DNA of 64,000 bases from Ignavibacteriales bacterium (GCA_003599415.1 QZKB01000045.1:1-64000), one strand, 5' to 3'. Positions 8,425-18,464 are shown, counted from the stretch's first letter. Made by a program: numbers and translations. Notes: a model not told the origin generated them from the sequence alone.

Positions 8425-10242
8425 TTACAATTTAATACTCATCTCACAATTTTTGCAATTAAAAATTAATTGATATTTTCTTTTTCCATCTGCAAGAAAA
8501 AGCGGCTCTTTCACTTTTAATTGGCTGCACATGTTTTGCGGACAAATTCCAAGCTGATCTTTAATGCAGTATTTTGTAGTCATAATAATTTTACCCTTAC
8601 AAGAAGAAAGTTTTTCAAATCCTTCCTCCACCACTTCAACGCCCTGATCTGCATAAAATTTTTCTGCTTTTGAATTAACAACATTGCCGTGATAATCTAA
8701 TTTATCACCCGGATATTTATGACCAGACTTTATGATCTGCGATGACTGGCGGGGATAGTTTTTTATTCTTTCTGCTTCCAATTGATTGAGCACCTCTCTC
8801 CTGAATTCATTTAACTTAGCAACCGGAAGGAAATATGTTTGTCGCAGATTTATCTGAACATCCTTCACTTCAAAAATTGAATCCCCGGATTTAAGCATTT
8901 GCTTTTCGATAGTTTTATACATTTGCTCCGGATTGTTTGCCGGTTCTTTCACAAATTCACATAATATAGAAACCTGGTTTCCATCCTCATCATTAGCAGA
9001 AATAAACATTCCTTCCTTTGTCTCATTCAACTCTAGTTTCGCTCGTATCTTTCTGGTTGAAATTTCTTTTGATAAATCTTTAATAAACTGATGATCGCGG
9101 TTACGGTAAATCTTTGTCCCAATTTTTAAGTCGCCCAACTCATCAGAATAAACGCGGTTGTTATTTACCTTGCTTATAATCATTCCTTGCAAAACATTTT
9201 TAGAATCGAAGTAGCAGATACCATCATCGTTAATCAGAATTTCTTTTGTGGAGACTTCAAAAAAGTCTTTCTCAATCCTTTTCACTTTGCCGAGATATTT
9301 GCCGATTGATTTCTGAGTATCGGGAGAAGCTATTTCTTTTTTCCTGCCTTCAATAAAATAATCTGTATAACCACGGTTAAATGTTTTTTCCGGATCAGGT
9401 TTGAAATCGATGTATACTTTTCCGGAAGATGATTTTGCAAGTGATTTATCATTTGCAATTAAAGCATCAAGTTTTTGCCGGTAAAATGCTGTAACATTTT
9501 TCACGTAGGAAATATCTTTTAACCTTCCTTCTATTTTGAAAGAAGAAATTCCGGCATCAATAAGTTCTGTAAGATGAGTGGAGAGATTTAAATCCTTCAG
9601 CGAAAGAAGATACTTATCCTTTACAATAACCTTTCCTTCCGAATCTTCCAATGAGTAAAGCATACGGCAGGGCTGTGAACATTCGCCCCTGTTTGCACTT
9701 CGCTCGGTCGTTGCCTGGCTGAAATAGCATTGCCCGCTGAAGCAAACACACAAAGCGCCGTGAATAAAAAATTCAAGATCGACAGTTGTATGCTTTCTGA
9801 TTTCCTTTATCTGTTCAAGTGAAAGTTCGCGGGCAAGAATTATTCTTTGAATTCCGGTTTGCTCAAGAAATTTTATTTTATCAACCGAGTAGTTATGTGT
9901 TTGTGTTGAAGCGAAAAGAGGAATCGGCGGCAAATCCATTCCTAGAATTCCCATATCCTGAATGATGATTGCGTCTGTCCCGATTTCATAAAGCTGATGA
10001 ATTAGCTGTTGTACTTCCTCCAATTCATCTTCATAAATAATTGTATTAACAGTAACGTAAACTTTTGCCCAGAACTTATGAGCATAAATTACCAGTTTTG
10101 CAATATCATCAATTGAATTACCAACTGCGGCACGCGCACCAAATTTTGGAGCGCCGACATACACGGCATCTGCCCCGCAATTGATTGCAGCGATACCGCA
10201 TTCAATATCTTTAGCCGGTGAAAGTAATTCAAGCTTATTCAT
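8425..10242 (-). CDS. rlhA: U32-family protein, RlhA (YdcP)-like 23S rRNA hydroxylase
   Basis: A 605-aa cytoplasmic protein of the U32 'peptidase' family. The N-terminal half has the family core (ELLSPAKDIECGIAAINCGA, YVGAPKFGAR). The signature Cys cluster FFIHGALCVCFSGQCYFSQ with GECSQPCR (residues about 160-195) ligates an iron-sulfur cluster in this family. E. coli RlhA (YdcP) hydroxylates C2501 of 23S rRNA, and its length (about 650 aa) and Cys pattern fit better than the shorter TrhP, UbiU or UbiV proteins. A C-terminal set of Cys (YCIKDQLGICPQNMC and CKNC) adds a likely second metal site. It lies among glycosidase genes but is a housekeeping function; the exact substrate is inferred. 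Confidence 0.8.
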   Translation of the reverse strand: MNKLELLSPAKDIECGIAAINCGADAVYVGAPKFGARAAVGNSIDDIAKLVIYAHKFWAKVYVTVNTIIYEDELEEVQQLIHQLYEIGTDAIIIQDMGILGMDLPPIPLFASTQTHNYSVDKIKFLEQTGIQRIILARELSLEQIKEIRKHTTVDLEFFIHGALCVCFSGQCYFSQATTERSANRGECSQPCRMLYSLEDSEGKVIVKDKYLLSLKDLNLSTHLTELIDAGISSFKIEGRLKDISYVKNVTAFYRQKLDALIANDKSLAKSSSGKVYIDFKPDPEKTFNRGYTDYFIEGRKKEIASPDTQKSIGKYLGKVKRIEKDFFEVSTKEILINDDGICYFDSKNVLQGMIISKVNNNRVYSDELGDLKIGTKIYRNRDHQFIKDLSKEISTRKIRAKLELNETKEGMFISANDEDGNQVSILCEFVKEPANNPEQMYKTIEKQMLKSGDSIFEVKDVQINLRQTYFLPVAKLNEFRREVLNQLEAERIKNYPRQSSQIIKSGHKYPGDKLDYHGNVVNSKAEKFYADQGVEVVEEGFEKLSSCKGKIIMTTKYCIKDQLGICPQNMCSQLKVKEPLFLADGKRKYQLIFNCKNCEMSIKL

Positions 10243-10301
10243 AATCGGAACCAGGTGATTCTAAACTATTCTCTTCAATTTTCTTTTAACTCTGTTGTCG
10301 T

Positions 10302-12458
10302 TTACTTTTTATATTCCTCGATTAATAGTTTCGCCATTATCGAATCCCAGATATAGTTTGTCGGGGAATTCAAAACTTCATTATCGGGACTAAATGATTC
10401 CCAGAAATTATGGTTCTTGGAAAGCTGCGTTGTAACTGCAAGCATCATTTTAACTGCTAACTCTTTTGCGGTTTTATTGTAGCCGTATTTTTTAAGACCA
10501 TCGTAAACCATATAATCCCATAGCAGCCATACCGGTCCGTTCCATTTACAACAATAATCAACATAAGGAGAATACCATTCATCCTGTGCAGATAGAGTTG
10601 GAACACCATACTTACGCCAGAACTTTTCAGGATCAGTAAGTTTCTTTATTAATTTTTCTGCGCGGTTTTTCGGTGCAGCTTCTGCCCATAATGCAAGGAA
10701 GCCGATTATTTCTTCGCGGCGTAAATCTCTTGTTAAAAATTTGAATGAATGATCCTTCTTATTTATCGAATAGTAAAATTGTGTTGAATCATCCCACATC
10801 CTTTCATTCACTAACTTAGAAAGATCATCCGCTTTCTTTTTCCATTCAACAGCTTCGTTCTTTTTACCTAATTCATTTGCAATTGAAGCGAGAGATCTCA
10901 TTTCTTTGATTACCATAAAAGTAAGATCAGCGCATTCAAGTTCATCTGAAATATCTTCTTTATCAACATCAAGATATCTTTCCGCAGAAACCTGGAAAAC
11001 AGCATTATACCAATCGCGTACATTTTCAATTATTCCGTATGGCCCCCATTCAAATGTACCATCTTTATCAAGGTCGCGGTTTTCAATTAACCAATCGACA
11101 TACCTTGCGCCGGAATTATATGCATCAAGAAGGAATTGTTTATCCTTGCTTACATTATAAACTTCCCAGTTAATCCAGCTGAAGAAAGGCGCTGATGTAG
11201 TTGACATATCTTTGCCGGTAACATTACTTTTATGCGGATAATCCTGCAAACCGCGCGGACCGTGGCGGTATGCAATCAATCCGTCTTTTCCCTGCTGTTC
11301 AATATAAACTCTCTGCGAGCCCTGTGCTGATTGAGGATCGAGATATGCATAAGCAAGCATACTTAATGATTCATGCAAAACCTGGTGACCGTGTCCCCAT
11401 CCCCACAATGGCTGACGCGAGAATACATAGAAATTATATTTTGTAGAATCTGCAGGCGGATACATACATCCACGTGCTAAATTAAACGAGCATAGGTAAA
11501 CAAGTTTCTCCTCATCTGTTTTAAATTTTATGCGGGGAATATTTGCGAACAGTTTTACATTTGCATCAACATATTTCTGAAGCGGTTCTGTTTTTAATTT
11601 CTCGCATTCCTCCTGAAGTTTTACAAGATCTTCCTTCTGATCCTGCCAGCCGCGGATGTAACGAACATTTGTTTCCTCTCCCGGTTTGAGTTTGAATTTA
11701 CCATGAAGGGAAACGAAATTTACTAATCCGTTTTTAAGAAGGTTAAGCGAATCAATTCTTTTCTCGGCATAGAAATCCGTTTTAATAATGTTATAAAAGT
11801 GATCAAGACTTCCTAAATAACCACCGTATGAATAAGGTGAAAAACTTGCTGTCAGAAAATCACGGCAATCTGTTGGATAAGGAAACTTAGGATTAAGATT
11901 GCTTATCAATCGTTTCTTGGTTTCATAATGATTGGTGATGTATCCTTTGTATTTTTCATCGTAGCCTTTTATCTGTAATGAATCGTTGCCGAGTTCAAGA
12001 ACAGGATAGAGTTCGAGATCATAATTTACTTTGGAAATATTTTTAATCTGAAGATTGACAAGAGCTATTGTTGAGCTGTAAACAAAAAATGTTTCCTGAA
12101 CCAATACACCCTGGAAGGGCTGATATTCAATTATGGCCATATCAGGAAACGAGCTTATTACAACAGGCTTAACATAAAATTCTTCAGTCTTGTTTATAAC
12201 TACCTGGTTCACTTTCCAAACAACATAAAACTTACCGGCATTATCTCCCGTATAATTTATCGGAAAGCATTCGGAGTAGTAATCCATTTTGTAGCCTTTA
12301 TCTCCATAAAGACGTGATCTTTCCATTGCCGCTGTGTACGTTGTAAAAAGCGGTGAATTTGCAGAAGCCTCGAAGGTAAGATACTTATCGTTTACATTTA
12401 AACGTTGTGCAAAGATGTTTGATAACAGGATCAAACAGACAGCTAAAATCTTTTTCAT
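10302..12458 (-). CDS. secreted GH63-like (alpha/alpha)6 glycosidase (copy 1)
   Basis: A 718-aa protein with a signal peptide (MKKILAVCLILLSNIFAQ). Residues about 20-290 look beta-rich and about 300-715 form an (alpha/alpha)6 barrel of the mannosyl-oligosaccharide glucosidase/trehalase (GH63/GH37) type. Motifs are SRQPLWGWGHGHQVLHES, a DLDKDGTFEWGPYG loop and KWNGPVWLLWDY near the end. It is a clear paralogue of the 690-aa protein at 50864-52936 (SREPQWGWGHGGQVFHES, YWNGPIWVPWQY). The conserved FEWG acid and PVW motif fit a GH63-type active site. It sits 28 bases after the GH3 gene, so probably in one transcript. Substrate unknown. Confidence 0.85.
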   Translation of the reverse strand: MKKILAVCLILLSNIFAQRLNVNDKYLTFEASANSPLFTTYTAAMERSRLYGDKGYKMDYYSECFPINYTGDNAGKFYVVWKVNQVVINKTEEFYVKPVVISSFPDMAIIEYQPFQGVLVQETFFVYSSTIALVNLQIKNISKVNYDLELYPVLELGNDSLQIKGYDEKYKGYITNHYETKKRLISNLNPKFPYPTDCRDFLTASFSPYSYGGYLGSLDHFYNIIKTDFYAEKRIDSLNLLKNGLVNFVSLHGKFKLKPGEETNVRYIRGWQDQKEDLVKLQEECEKLKTEPLQKYVDANVKLFANIPRIKFKTDEEKLVYLCSFNLARGCMYPPADSTKYNFYVFSRQPLWGWGHGHQVLHESLSMLAYAYLDPQSAQGSQRVYIEQQGKDGLIAYRHGPRGLQDYPHKSNVTGKDMSTTSAPFFSWINWEVYNVSKDKQFLLDAYNSGARYVDWLIENRDLDKDGTFEWGPYGIIENVRDWYNAVFQVSAERYLDVDKEDISDELECADLTFMVIKEMRSLASIANELGKKNEAVEWKKKADDLSKLVNERMWDDSTQFYYSINKKDHSFKFLTRDLRREEIIGFLALWAEAAPKNRAEKLIKKLTDPEKFWRKYGVPTLSAQDEWYSPYVDYCCKWNGPVWLLWDYMVYDGLKKYGYNKTAKELAVKMMLAVTTQLSKNHNFWESFSPDNEVLNSPTNYIWDSIMAKLLIEEYKK

Positions 12459-12486
12459 TTAATCTCCAATGTTTTACTAACTAAGA

Positions 12487-15078
12487 TTATTCAACTATTA
12501 AATTAATTTTCCTCAAATCCCTGTCGCTTGATGATGAACCAATCATCAAAATATATTTATCCGGTTCAACAGTAAAACCTTTTCCATCAACCCAGCGTGA
12601 AAGTTTATCCGGTGTAATTGTAAATTCAACCTTCTTAGTTTCTCCTGCTTTGGTTGGAATTCTTTCAAAACCTTTCAGAGTTTTAATTGCCTTGTTATCT
12701 TTAGCCGCTTTGATATAAAGCTGAACCACTTCATCGCCATCCATCTCACCTGTGTTGGAAACCTCAATAGAAACTTTTACAGAATCTCCGGCTTTAATCT
12801 TATTCTTTTCCAACTTAATATTTTTATACCGGAAAGAAGTATAGCTTAATCCGTATCCAAAGGGATAAAGCGGCTCACCCTTAAAATAACGATATGTCCT
12901 GTTGCTCATATCATAATCAGTAAATGCAGGCAACTGATCAACAGACTTATAAAATGTTACCGGCAATTTTCCGGATGGATTATAATCCCCGAATAAAACA
13001 TTTGCAATTGCATTACCTGCAGACTGACCCGGATACCATGCTTCAACTATTGCAGGAATATTTTTCTGTGCCCAGTTTACAGAAACAGCGCTTCCGTTTA
13101 GAAGCACCAGAACAGTTGGCTTGCCAGCTTTCACAATTTTTTTCATGAGATTTTCCTGAACTTCAGGCAGATCAAGTGTAAGTCTGTCTCCGCCCTGGAA
13201 TCCTTTTACGGGTACATCCATTTCCTCGCCTTCAAGACGCGGCGATAATCCCATTACAAGTATAACAACGTCTGCATCCTTTGCCGCCTGAATTGCGCGC
13301 TTCTCCAAATCCTCATCTGGAACTGACCATATCAACTGCATCATTGAATAGCGCATAATTTTGTAGTACTCAACTTTAAGCCGGTATGATTTGCCTGCTT
13401 CCAGATTAATGAATTTGTAAGTTTTGTTTGGATGATGAGTTCCTTTAAATTGAACCACAAGTGAATCATCAATATAAATTCTGAAGCCGTTAAAGCCATA
13501 ACCACCAAAAGCATATTTGCCGGATTTCGGTGGCACAATTATTCCTGTCCATCTTATACCAAAATTATCCTGATCAAGTTTTGGAAATGGTATTTGATTC
13601 CACCATTTGAAATCAATCATCTGGTCGACTAATTTATATACTGGTTCGCCGGTTAAATCCCTGTTATCAAAATATTCTGCATTCAACCCGTTTTCACTTT
13701 TATCTGATGAAGAAAATAAATACTTAGGCTGAACAGTTTCAAAGGAAGGCATATTCTCCGCAATATCGCAGCCGCGTTCATACACAACTTTTGATTTAAG
13801 CAACTTCTCCTGAATGGCAACCAAAGGAGTTACCGGATCAGAAGGAAATCCATTATAGTTACCAAGAAGTACTTCCACGTCATCTGCATTTGGACCAATA
13901 ACGGCAACCTTTTTATAATGCTTGCTAAGAGGAAGAAGATTTTTTTCATTTTTTAAAAGAACAATAGATTTCTGTGCGGCATTATAAGCAAGGTAACGGT
14001 TTGGTTTGGAATCAACCACACTTGTTCTTATGGATGAATACGGCACAAGTTCAGGCGGATCAAACATTCCAAGTTTGAATCTTGCCGTAAACAATCTTTT
14101 AACTGCCGTATTAATTTCATCTTCAGTAATTAATTTTTGTTCAAATGCTTTTTCAAGTGATGAATATTCTTCTCCGCATTCAAGATCGGTCCCGGTTCTT
14201 ACTGCAAGCGCCGAGGCTTCTTCCGGTGTTTTAGCTACTTTATGTGTGTTGTAAAAATCAAAAATTGCCCAGCAATCGGAAACCACGTAACCATCAAATT
14301 TCCATTCATCTCTGAGAATACTTCTAAGTAAAGTATTGCTTCCGCAGCAAGCTTCGCTTCTGAAGCGGTTATATGCACACATTATTGAATAGGCTTTACC
14401 TTCTTCAATACAAGCTTTAAACTGAGGAAGATAGGTTTCGCGCAAATCATAATCACTTACGTTTGCATCAAATGAATGCCTGTCCGGTTCAGGTCCGCTG
14501 TGAACCGCAAAATGTTTTGGAGTAGCAATAGTCTTAAAGTATTTCTGATCGTTTCCTTGTAATCCTTTTATGAACTGAACACCCAATCTTCCGGTAAGAA
14601 AAGGATCTTCACCATAGGTTTCCATTCCGCGTCCCCATCTTGGATCCCGAAAGATATTTACATTCGGCGACCAGAAAGTAAGTCCCTGGTAAATTCCATG
14701 TTTATCATTCTTAATGGCTTCATAATATTTAGCTCGTCCTTCATCTGAAATAACATTACCAACTTTGAATAGCAATTTTTCATCCCAGGTTGCCGCAAGT
14801 CCAATTGCCTGTGGAAATACTGTAGCGAGGCCGTTGCGCGCAACACCGTGAAGCGCTTCATTCCACCAGTTGTAGGCAGGTATACCAAGTCTTTCAATAG
14901 CAGGCGCATTATAAACCATCTGGGAAATTTTTTCACTTAACGACATTTTCGAAATTAAATCATCAACTCTTTCATTTACCGGAAGACTTGGATCCTTATA
15001 ACGTGGTTGTTCCTGTGCGGATATTTCATTTATAAGCAGAAAAAAAATTAACAAAATGAACATGTAACATTTCTTCAC
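12487..15078 (-). CDS. GH3 beta-xylosidase/beta-glucosidase-like enzyme with inserted PA14 domain
   Basis: An 863-aa secreted enzyme (signal MKKCYMFILLIFFLLINEIS). GH3 N-terminal barrel: YNWWNEALHGVAR, NIFRDPRWGRGMETYGEDP, KHFAVHSGPE, and the nucleophile Asp268 in YVVSDCWAI. A PA14 carbohydrate-binding domain (GLNAEYFDNRDLTGEPVY to QLIWSVP, residues about 465-590) is inserted in the alpha/beta sandwich domain, followed by VLVLLNGSAVSVNWA and a fibronectin type III-like C-terminal domain (SYTSFRYKNIKL onward). The NWWNEALHGVAR and SDCWAI motifs are typical of the beta-xylosidase/arabinosidase branch, so xylo-oligosaccharide hydrolysis in the periplasm is likely. It heads the minus-strand saccharide locus. 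Confidence 0.95.
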   Translation of the reverse strand: MKKCYMFILLIFFLLINEISAQEQPRYKDPSLPVNERVDDLISKMSLSEKISQMVYNAPAIERLGIPAYNWWNEALHGVARNGLATVFPQAIGLAATWDEKLLFKVGNVISDEGRAKYYEAIKNDKHGIYQGLTFWSPNVNIFRDPRWGRGMETYGEDPFLTGRLGVQFIKGLQGNDQKYFKTIATPKHFAVHSGPEPDRHSFDANVSDYDLRETYLPQFKACIEEGKAYSIMCAYNRFRSEACCGSNTLLRSILRDEWKFDGYVVSDCWAIFDFYNTHKVAKTPEEASALAVRTGTDLECGEEYSSLEKAFEQKLITEDEINTAVKRLFTARFKLGMFDPPELVPYSSIRTSVVDSKPNRYLAYNAAQKSIVLLKNEKNLLPLSKHYKKVAVIGPNADDVEVLLGNYNGFPSDPVTPLVAIQEKLLKSKVVYERGCDIAENMPSFETVQPKYLFSSSDKSENGLNAEYFDNRDLTGEPVYKLVDQMIDFKWWNQIPFPKLDQDNFGIRWTGIIVPPKSGKYAFGGYGFNGFRIYIDDSLVVQFKGTHHPNKTYKFINLEAGKSYRLKVEYYKIMRYSMMQLIWSVPDEDLEKRAIQAAKDADVVILVMGLSPRLEGEEMDVPVKGFQGGDRLTLDLPEVQENLMKKIVKAGKPTVLVLLNGSAVSVNWAQKNIPAIVEAWYPGQSAGNAIANVLFGDYNPSGKLPVTFYKSVDQLPAFTDYDMSNRTYRYFKGEPLYPFGYGLSYTSFRYKNIKLEKNKIKAGDSVKVSIEVSNTGEMDGDEVVQLYIKAAKDNKAIKTLKGFERIPTKAGETKKVEFTITPDKLSRWVDGKGFTVEPDKYILMIGSSSSDRDLRKINLIVE

Positions 15079-15169
15079 TTTATTCTCTCCTCCAGTGCCA
15101 AATGTTTTGTATTACAAATTCAGATTTACGGCGTTCAAAAGTAATTATTTTCCCGGCTAAAGAAAATTG

Positions 15170-15190
15170 ACTTTTAGCGGCCGTAAAAGT
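15170..15190. promoter_or_regulatory. inverted repeat in divergent promoter region, possible operator
   Basis: ACTTTTA-GCGGCCG-TAAAAGT has 7-bp perfect arms separated by 7 bases, located 92 bases upstream of the GH3 start and 91 upstream of the divergent 85-aa gene. It could be an operator for either gene. It does not match the LacI-type palindrome at 3386. Confidence 0.4.
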
Positions 15191-15280
15191 AATTTCTATC
15201 CGGATTACATTTAATTTTTATTTTAGAACTTTAAGAGTTCTTAAAAACATATTAATTCAACTACAATGTAAGGAGTTGCC

Positions 15281-15538
15281 ATGAAAAAAACAGTTCTACT
15301 TATTTTAATCGGAAGCAGAAAGGAATCCGCAGTAAATGTTCAGAAAGTATTGACCGGCTGGGGCTGCATGATAAAAACAAGGCTTGGAATACACGACGGG
15401 GTATTGGACAATTGCTCTGACCAGGGACTTTTAATTTTAGAATTGGTTGGTGATCAATCGCAGAAAGATGAGTTAGTAAGAAAGATAAGTCTTATTAAGG
15501 GTGTTACATCTAAAGTAGTTGAGCTTGAAGTTGAATAA
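15281..15538 (+). CDS. TM1266-like small ACT-type regulator
   Basis: An 85-aa protein with the layout of the TM1266/'iron-only hydrogenase system regulator' family, a NikR-C/ACT-like ferredoxin fold. An opening strand ILIGSRKESAVNVQKVLTGW is followed by the GCMIKTRLGIHDG strand pair and a closing KISLIKGVTSKVVELEV. A strong ribosome-binding site (AAGGAG) precedes the ATG. In other genomes the family is linked to [FeFe]-hydrogenase maturation genes, but none are near here. It is divergent from the GH3 gene and ends at a terminator. Ligand and function are unknown. Confidence 0.8.
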   Translation: MKKTVLLILIGSRKESAVNVQKVLTGWGCMIKTRLGIHDGVLDNCSDQGLLILELVGDQSQKDELVRKISLIKGVTSKVVELEVE

Positions 15539-15550
15539 ATAATTAATTGA

Positions 15551-15576
15551 GTCCCGGTTTATGCCGGGGCATTTTA
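15551..15576 (+). terminator. terminator between convergent genes
   Basis: GTCCCGG (15551-15557) pairs with CCGGGGC (15564-15570) through one G-T wobble, with a 6-base loop, then ATTTT. It is placed 12 bases after the 85-aa gene stop and just before the converging response-regulator stop, so it probably serves the plus-strand gene. Confidence 0.6.
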
Positions 15577-15580
15577 AACT

Positions 15581-15997
15581 TTATTCCCCGGGCAATTCAC
15601 ACAAAGTCCAATAAAGATTTATTGCACGTACAACTTCAACAAACTGTAAATAATCAACCGGTTTAATCATATAACCTGAAACCTGCAAACTGTAACTTTC
15701 TATTTTATCCTGCTCTGCTTTGGAAGTAGTTAATATTATAACGGGAATCATTTTTAATTGTTGATCTTGTTTGATTATCTGCAGGAATTCAATTCCATTC
15801 ATTTTGGGCATATTTAAATCAAGCAGAATAATGTGTGGCTTTTCATTCTGAGGATTCTGTAGAAATTCAAGCGCTTCTTCGCCATTTTCTGCAACGTATA
15901 ATTTGTTGGTAATGTGAAGATCCTTAAAGGCTCGTTTTACAGTCATAACGTCTACCTGGTCATCTTCTACCAATAAAATCGGTTTGCGGATTTTCAT
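15581..15997 (-). CDS. single-domain CheY/Rcp1-like response regulator
   Basis: A 138-aa receiver domain with no output domain. The acidic pocket is VEDDQ (Glu11, Asp12, Asp13), the phospho-acceptor is Asp60 in ILLDLNMPKMNG, and the conserved Thr in ILTTSKA and Lys in YMIKPVDY are all present. The long alpha-3 insert (FLQNPQNEKPHIILLD) and NGIEFLQIIKQD are typical of Rcp1-type partners of phytochrome-like kinases. It starts 4 bases after the sensor kinase stop, so the two genes form an operon and very probably a phospho-relay. Output is by protein interaction, target unknown. Confidence 0.95.
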   Translation of the reverse strand: MKIRKPILLVEDDQVDVMTVKRAFKDLHITNKLYVAENGEEALEFLQNPQNEKPHIILLDLNMPKMNGIEFLQIIKQDQQLKMIPVIILTTSKAEQDKIESYSLQVSGYMIKPVDYLQFVEVVRAINLYWTLCELPGE

Positions 15998-16001
15998 TTT
16001 A

Positions 16002-18464
16002 TTACTCCGTTTTAGGAATTGTAAAAATAATTGTTGTACCGTTATTAATCTCGGATTCTATATGAACCTCTCCGCCATAAAGCTCAACTATTTTCTTAAC
16101 AATAGTTAGTCCTATTCCGGTACTTTCTTGAGAATCGCGTGAGGAAAGTGTTTGAAATATCTGGAATACCTTCTCGAAATATTTTTCTTCAATACCTGGA
16201 CCATTATCGCTAACACTGAATTTCCATTGATCTGCCAGGCTATCGCAATTTATTTTAATTATACCTTCAGGTTTATCCATAAACTTTATGGAGTTACTTA
16301 TAATATTCTGGAATACCTGTTTAAATTGGGTCAGGTCACCAATTATAGTTGGGAATTCTCCTTCTACATGTATCTTAATATTTGATGGAATTATCAAAGA
16401 ACTAACAACTTCATTCACAAGAGATAAGATATTCACCTTTTCTCTCTTTTCACTTAAACGCCCCACTCGTGAATAATGTAAAATGCCATCTATCAGTGAA
16501 TCCATCCGTTTAATTCTGCGCAATATTATATCGATAGTTTCTTTCCCCTCATCATCAAGTTTTTCATAGTAGTCTTCTTTTAACCAGTGTGCCAATTGGC
16601 TTACAGCTCGTAAGGGTGCTTTTAAATCGTGAGACACAATAAAAGCAAAATCCTTTAATTCTTTATTAGCAGATTCCAATTGCTTTGTCCGTTCAATTAC
16701 CCGGTGCTCCAGTTCTTCATTTAATTTATGAAGGGCCTCTTCCGCTTTTTTTATTTCAGTTATATCTTCAGAAATGCCGAGAATAAATTTTGGATTTCCG
16801 CTGTCATCCAAAAGAGGAATTTTTTGAGTATGCAAAACTCTTGTACCAAAATTTTTAGTTAGTATTTTTTCTTCAGGAATATCCAACGGAATTTTACTTA
16901 CTACAACATCTTTATCTTTGGCCGTAAAGAAGGCTGCAACATCTTCCGGGAAAATATCATAATCGGTTTTACCAAGCATTTCCTCTCTGTTAAAACCAAG
17001 CAGGTTTTCCCCCGCTTTGTTGAATCTGACAAACCTGCCTTCTGAGGTTTCTTTAACAAAAATCATATCCGGAATATTCTCGACAATTTTATTGAGAAAA
17101 GATTCGCTATTCCGCAATCCTTCAAGAGTAATCTTTAATTGATGGGCCATGAAGTTGAATGTCTGAGCAAGTTTGCCAATCTCGCCGCTAGAATGAATAT
17201 CTGCAAATTGATCGAAGTTACCAGTAGTTATTATTTCTGCTGTTTTTGTTATTTGTTTCAAGGGTCTGGTTATAGTTAATGCAAAGCCTATGCTTGTAAG
17301 ACTAATTAATAAGATTATTATAAAACCGGCAATAACCATAATTGTCATCATTTTATTTCTACCGTTTTCCAAAATGACATAATAGTACTGCAGTTCATCC
17401 TCATAAACACTTGTACCAATCACCCAATCCCATTGTGCAAAGTAAGTAAGTCTTGCAATTTTCCACCTTGGATGAGATTCGCCGGGATTTTGCCATCTGT
17501 AACGTACAGTTGCGAGTTCGCCGGCTTTTAGTGTAAGGGCTTTGTTAACAATCATTTTAATAATGTATTTACCATCAGAATCTTTGTTTTCCCAAATATT
17601 TTCTCCGTCTCTTATTCCATGGTGGGAGATAATATAATAACCGCGTTTTTCGCCGGTTCCGTTTATAACGTATACATAGCCGGTTTTTCCAACTCTTGTA
17701 TTTAAAATTGAATTCCTTAACCTTGCTTCAACATTTTTCTGTTTAACTCCGCCATAAAGCATTCCTATTATATTTCCATATTCATCTTTTATCGGTTCAT
17801 ATGCTGTTAGATACCATTCATTAACTACATAAGCCCGGCCATGGTATGTTCTATTATTCATAATTGCTGCTACAACCGGATTCGGTAATCCATCGGGATT
17901 AGTTGCAGGAATATAAGTTCCTAATGCTCGTTTGTTATGTTCATTTTTAACTGTGGTTGCAATACGCAGCATATCTCCTTTTTTGTTAATACGCTGAAAG
18001 ATTGTGGCCGTTTCTCCAACTAATTCAGTCACTTCATCAACTATTTTATTACCATAATCATTAGCAGTTATTGAGCCTACCGCCCTGCCATTAACTTGCA
18101 TTTGGGGAATTTCTACCTGAAATGTTTCTTTTGTGTACTGATTTATCGCATTCCAGGTTACTTTATTGTTTGATAAACTCACTTTGCCTGCATTTTTAAA
18201 AATGCGTCTTGCTACCTGAAGGTTATAGTTTACCTGCTGCTGAACAGCTTCATTTTCAGTATAAACAAGATTATAAACCCCATTTGCTATGTTATCAATA
18301 TTGTCATCAATTAATTCATTTACTTCCTTTTGTGAAAGTTTGTTGTAAACACCACTTTGCCAAACAGCAAGAACAACCAGTGCTACTGCTGTTAATAAAA
18401 CACTACCTGCCCCAATTAAAGATATTTTTATGCTGAGATTCAGGTTTTTAATAAAATTAATCAT
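16002..18464 (-). CDS. Cache-HAMP-PAS sensor histidine kinase
   Basis: An 820-aa inner-membrane sensor. TM1 is near residues 12-34. A Cache_3/Cache_2-type extracytoplasmic sensor follows to about 365 (TGYVYVINGTGEKRG, YFAQWDWVIGTSVYEDE), then TM2 about 372-395, HAMP to 450, PAS about 458-570 (IVENIPDMIFVKETSEGRFV, ending ILGISEDITEIK) and a coiled coil. HisKA has the phospho-acceptor His612 in FIVSHDLKAPLRA, and the HATPase shows NIISNSIKF, DNGPGIE and STGIGLTIVKKIVE. All kinase motifs are intact. It is coupled to the CheY-like gene 4 bases downstream. The ligand is unknown; Cache domains commonly bind small organic molecules. Confidence 0.95.
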   Translation of the reverse strand: MINFIKNLNLSIKISLIGAGSVLLTAVALVVLAVWQSGVYNKLSQKEVNELIDDNIDNIANGVYNLVYTENEAVQQQVNYNLQVARRIFKNAGKVSLSNNKVTWNAINQYTKETFQVEIPQMQVNGRAVGSITANDYGNKIVDEVTELVGETATIFQRINKKGDMLRIATTVKNEHNKRALGTYIPATNPDGLPNPVVAAIMNNRTYHGRAYVVNEWYLTAYEPIKDEYGNIIGMLYGGVKQKNVEARLRNSILNTRVGKTGYVYVINGTGEKRGYYIISHHGIRDGENIWENKDSDGKYIIKMIVNKALTLKAGELATVRYRWQNPGESHPRWKIARLTYFAQWDWVIGTSVYEDELQYYYVILENGRNKMMTIMVIAGFIIILLISLTSIGFALTITRPLKQITKTAEIITTGNFDQFADIHSSGEIGKLAQTFNFMAHQLKITLEGLRNSESFLNKIVENIPDMIFVKETSEGRFVRFNKAGENLLGFNREEMLGKTDYDIFPEDVAAFFTAKDKDVVVSKIPLDIPEEKILTKNFGTRVLHTQKIPLLDDSGNPKFILGISEDITEIKKAEEALHKLNEELEHRVIERTKQLESANKELKDFAFIVSHDLKAPLRAVSQLAHWLKEDYYEKLDDEGKETIDIILRRIKRMDSLIDGILHYSRVGRLSEKREKVNILSLVNEVVSSLIIPSNIKIHVEGEFPTIIGDLTQFKQVFQNIISNSIKFMDKPEGIIKINCDSLADQWKFSVSDNGPGIEEKYFEKVFQIFQTLSSRDSQESTGIGLTIVKKIVELYGGEVHIESEINNGTTIIFTIPKTE

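Noticed and set aside
1-15078. Classical polysaccharide utilisation locus with SusC/SusD
   Set aside because: No TonB-dependent receptor or SusD-like lipoprotein is present in either saccharide-degradation run.
15281-15538. Glycoside-locus regulator role for the 85-aa protein
   Set aside because: It has no DNA-binding domain that I can see; only position suggests this.
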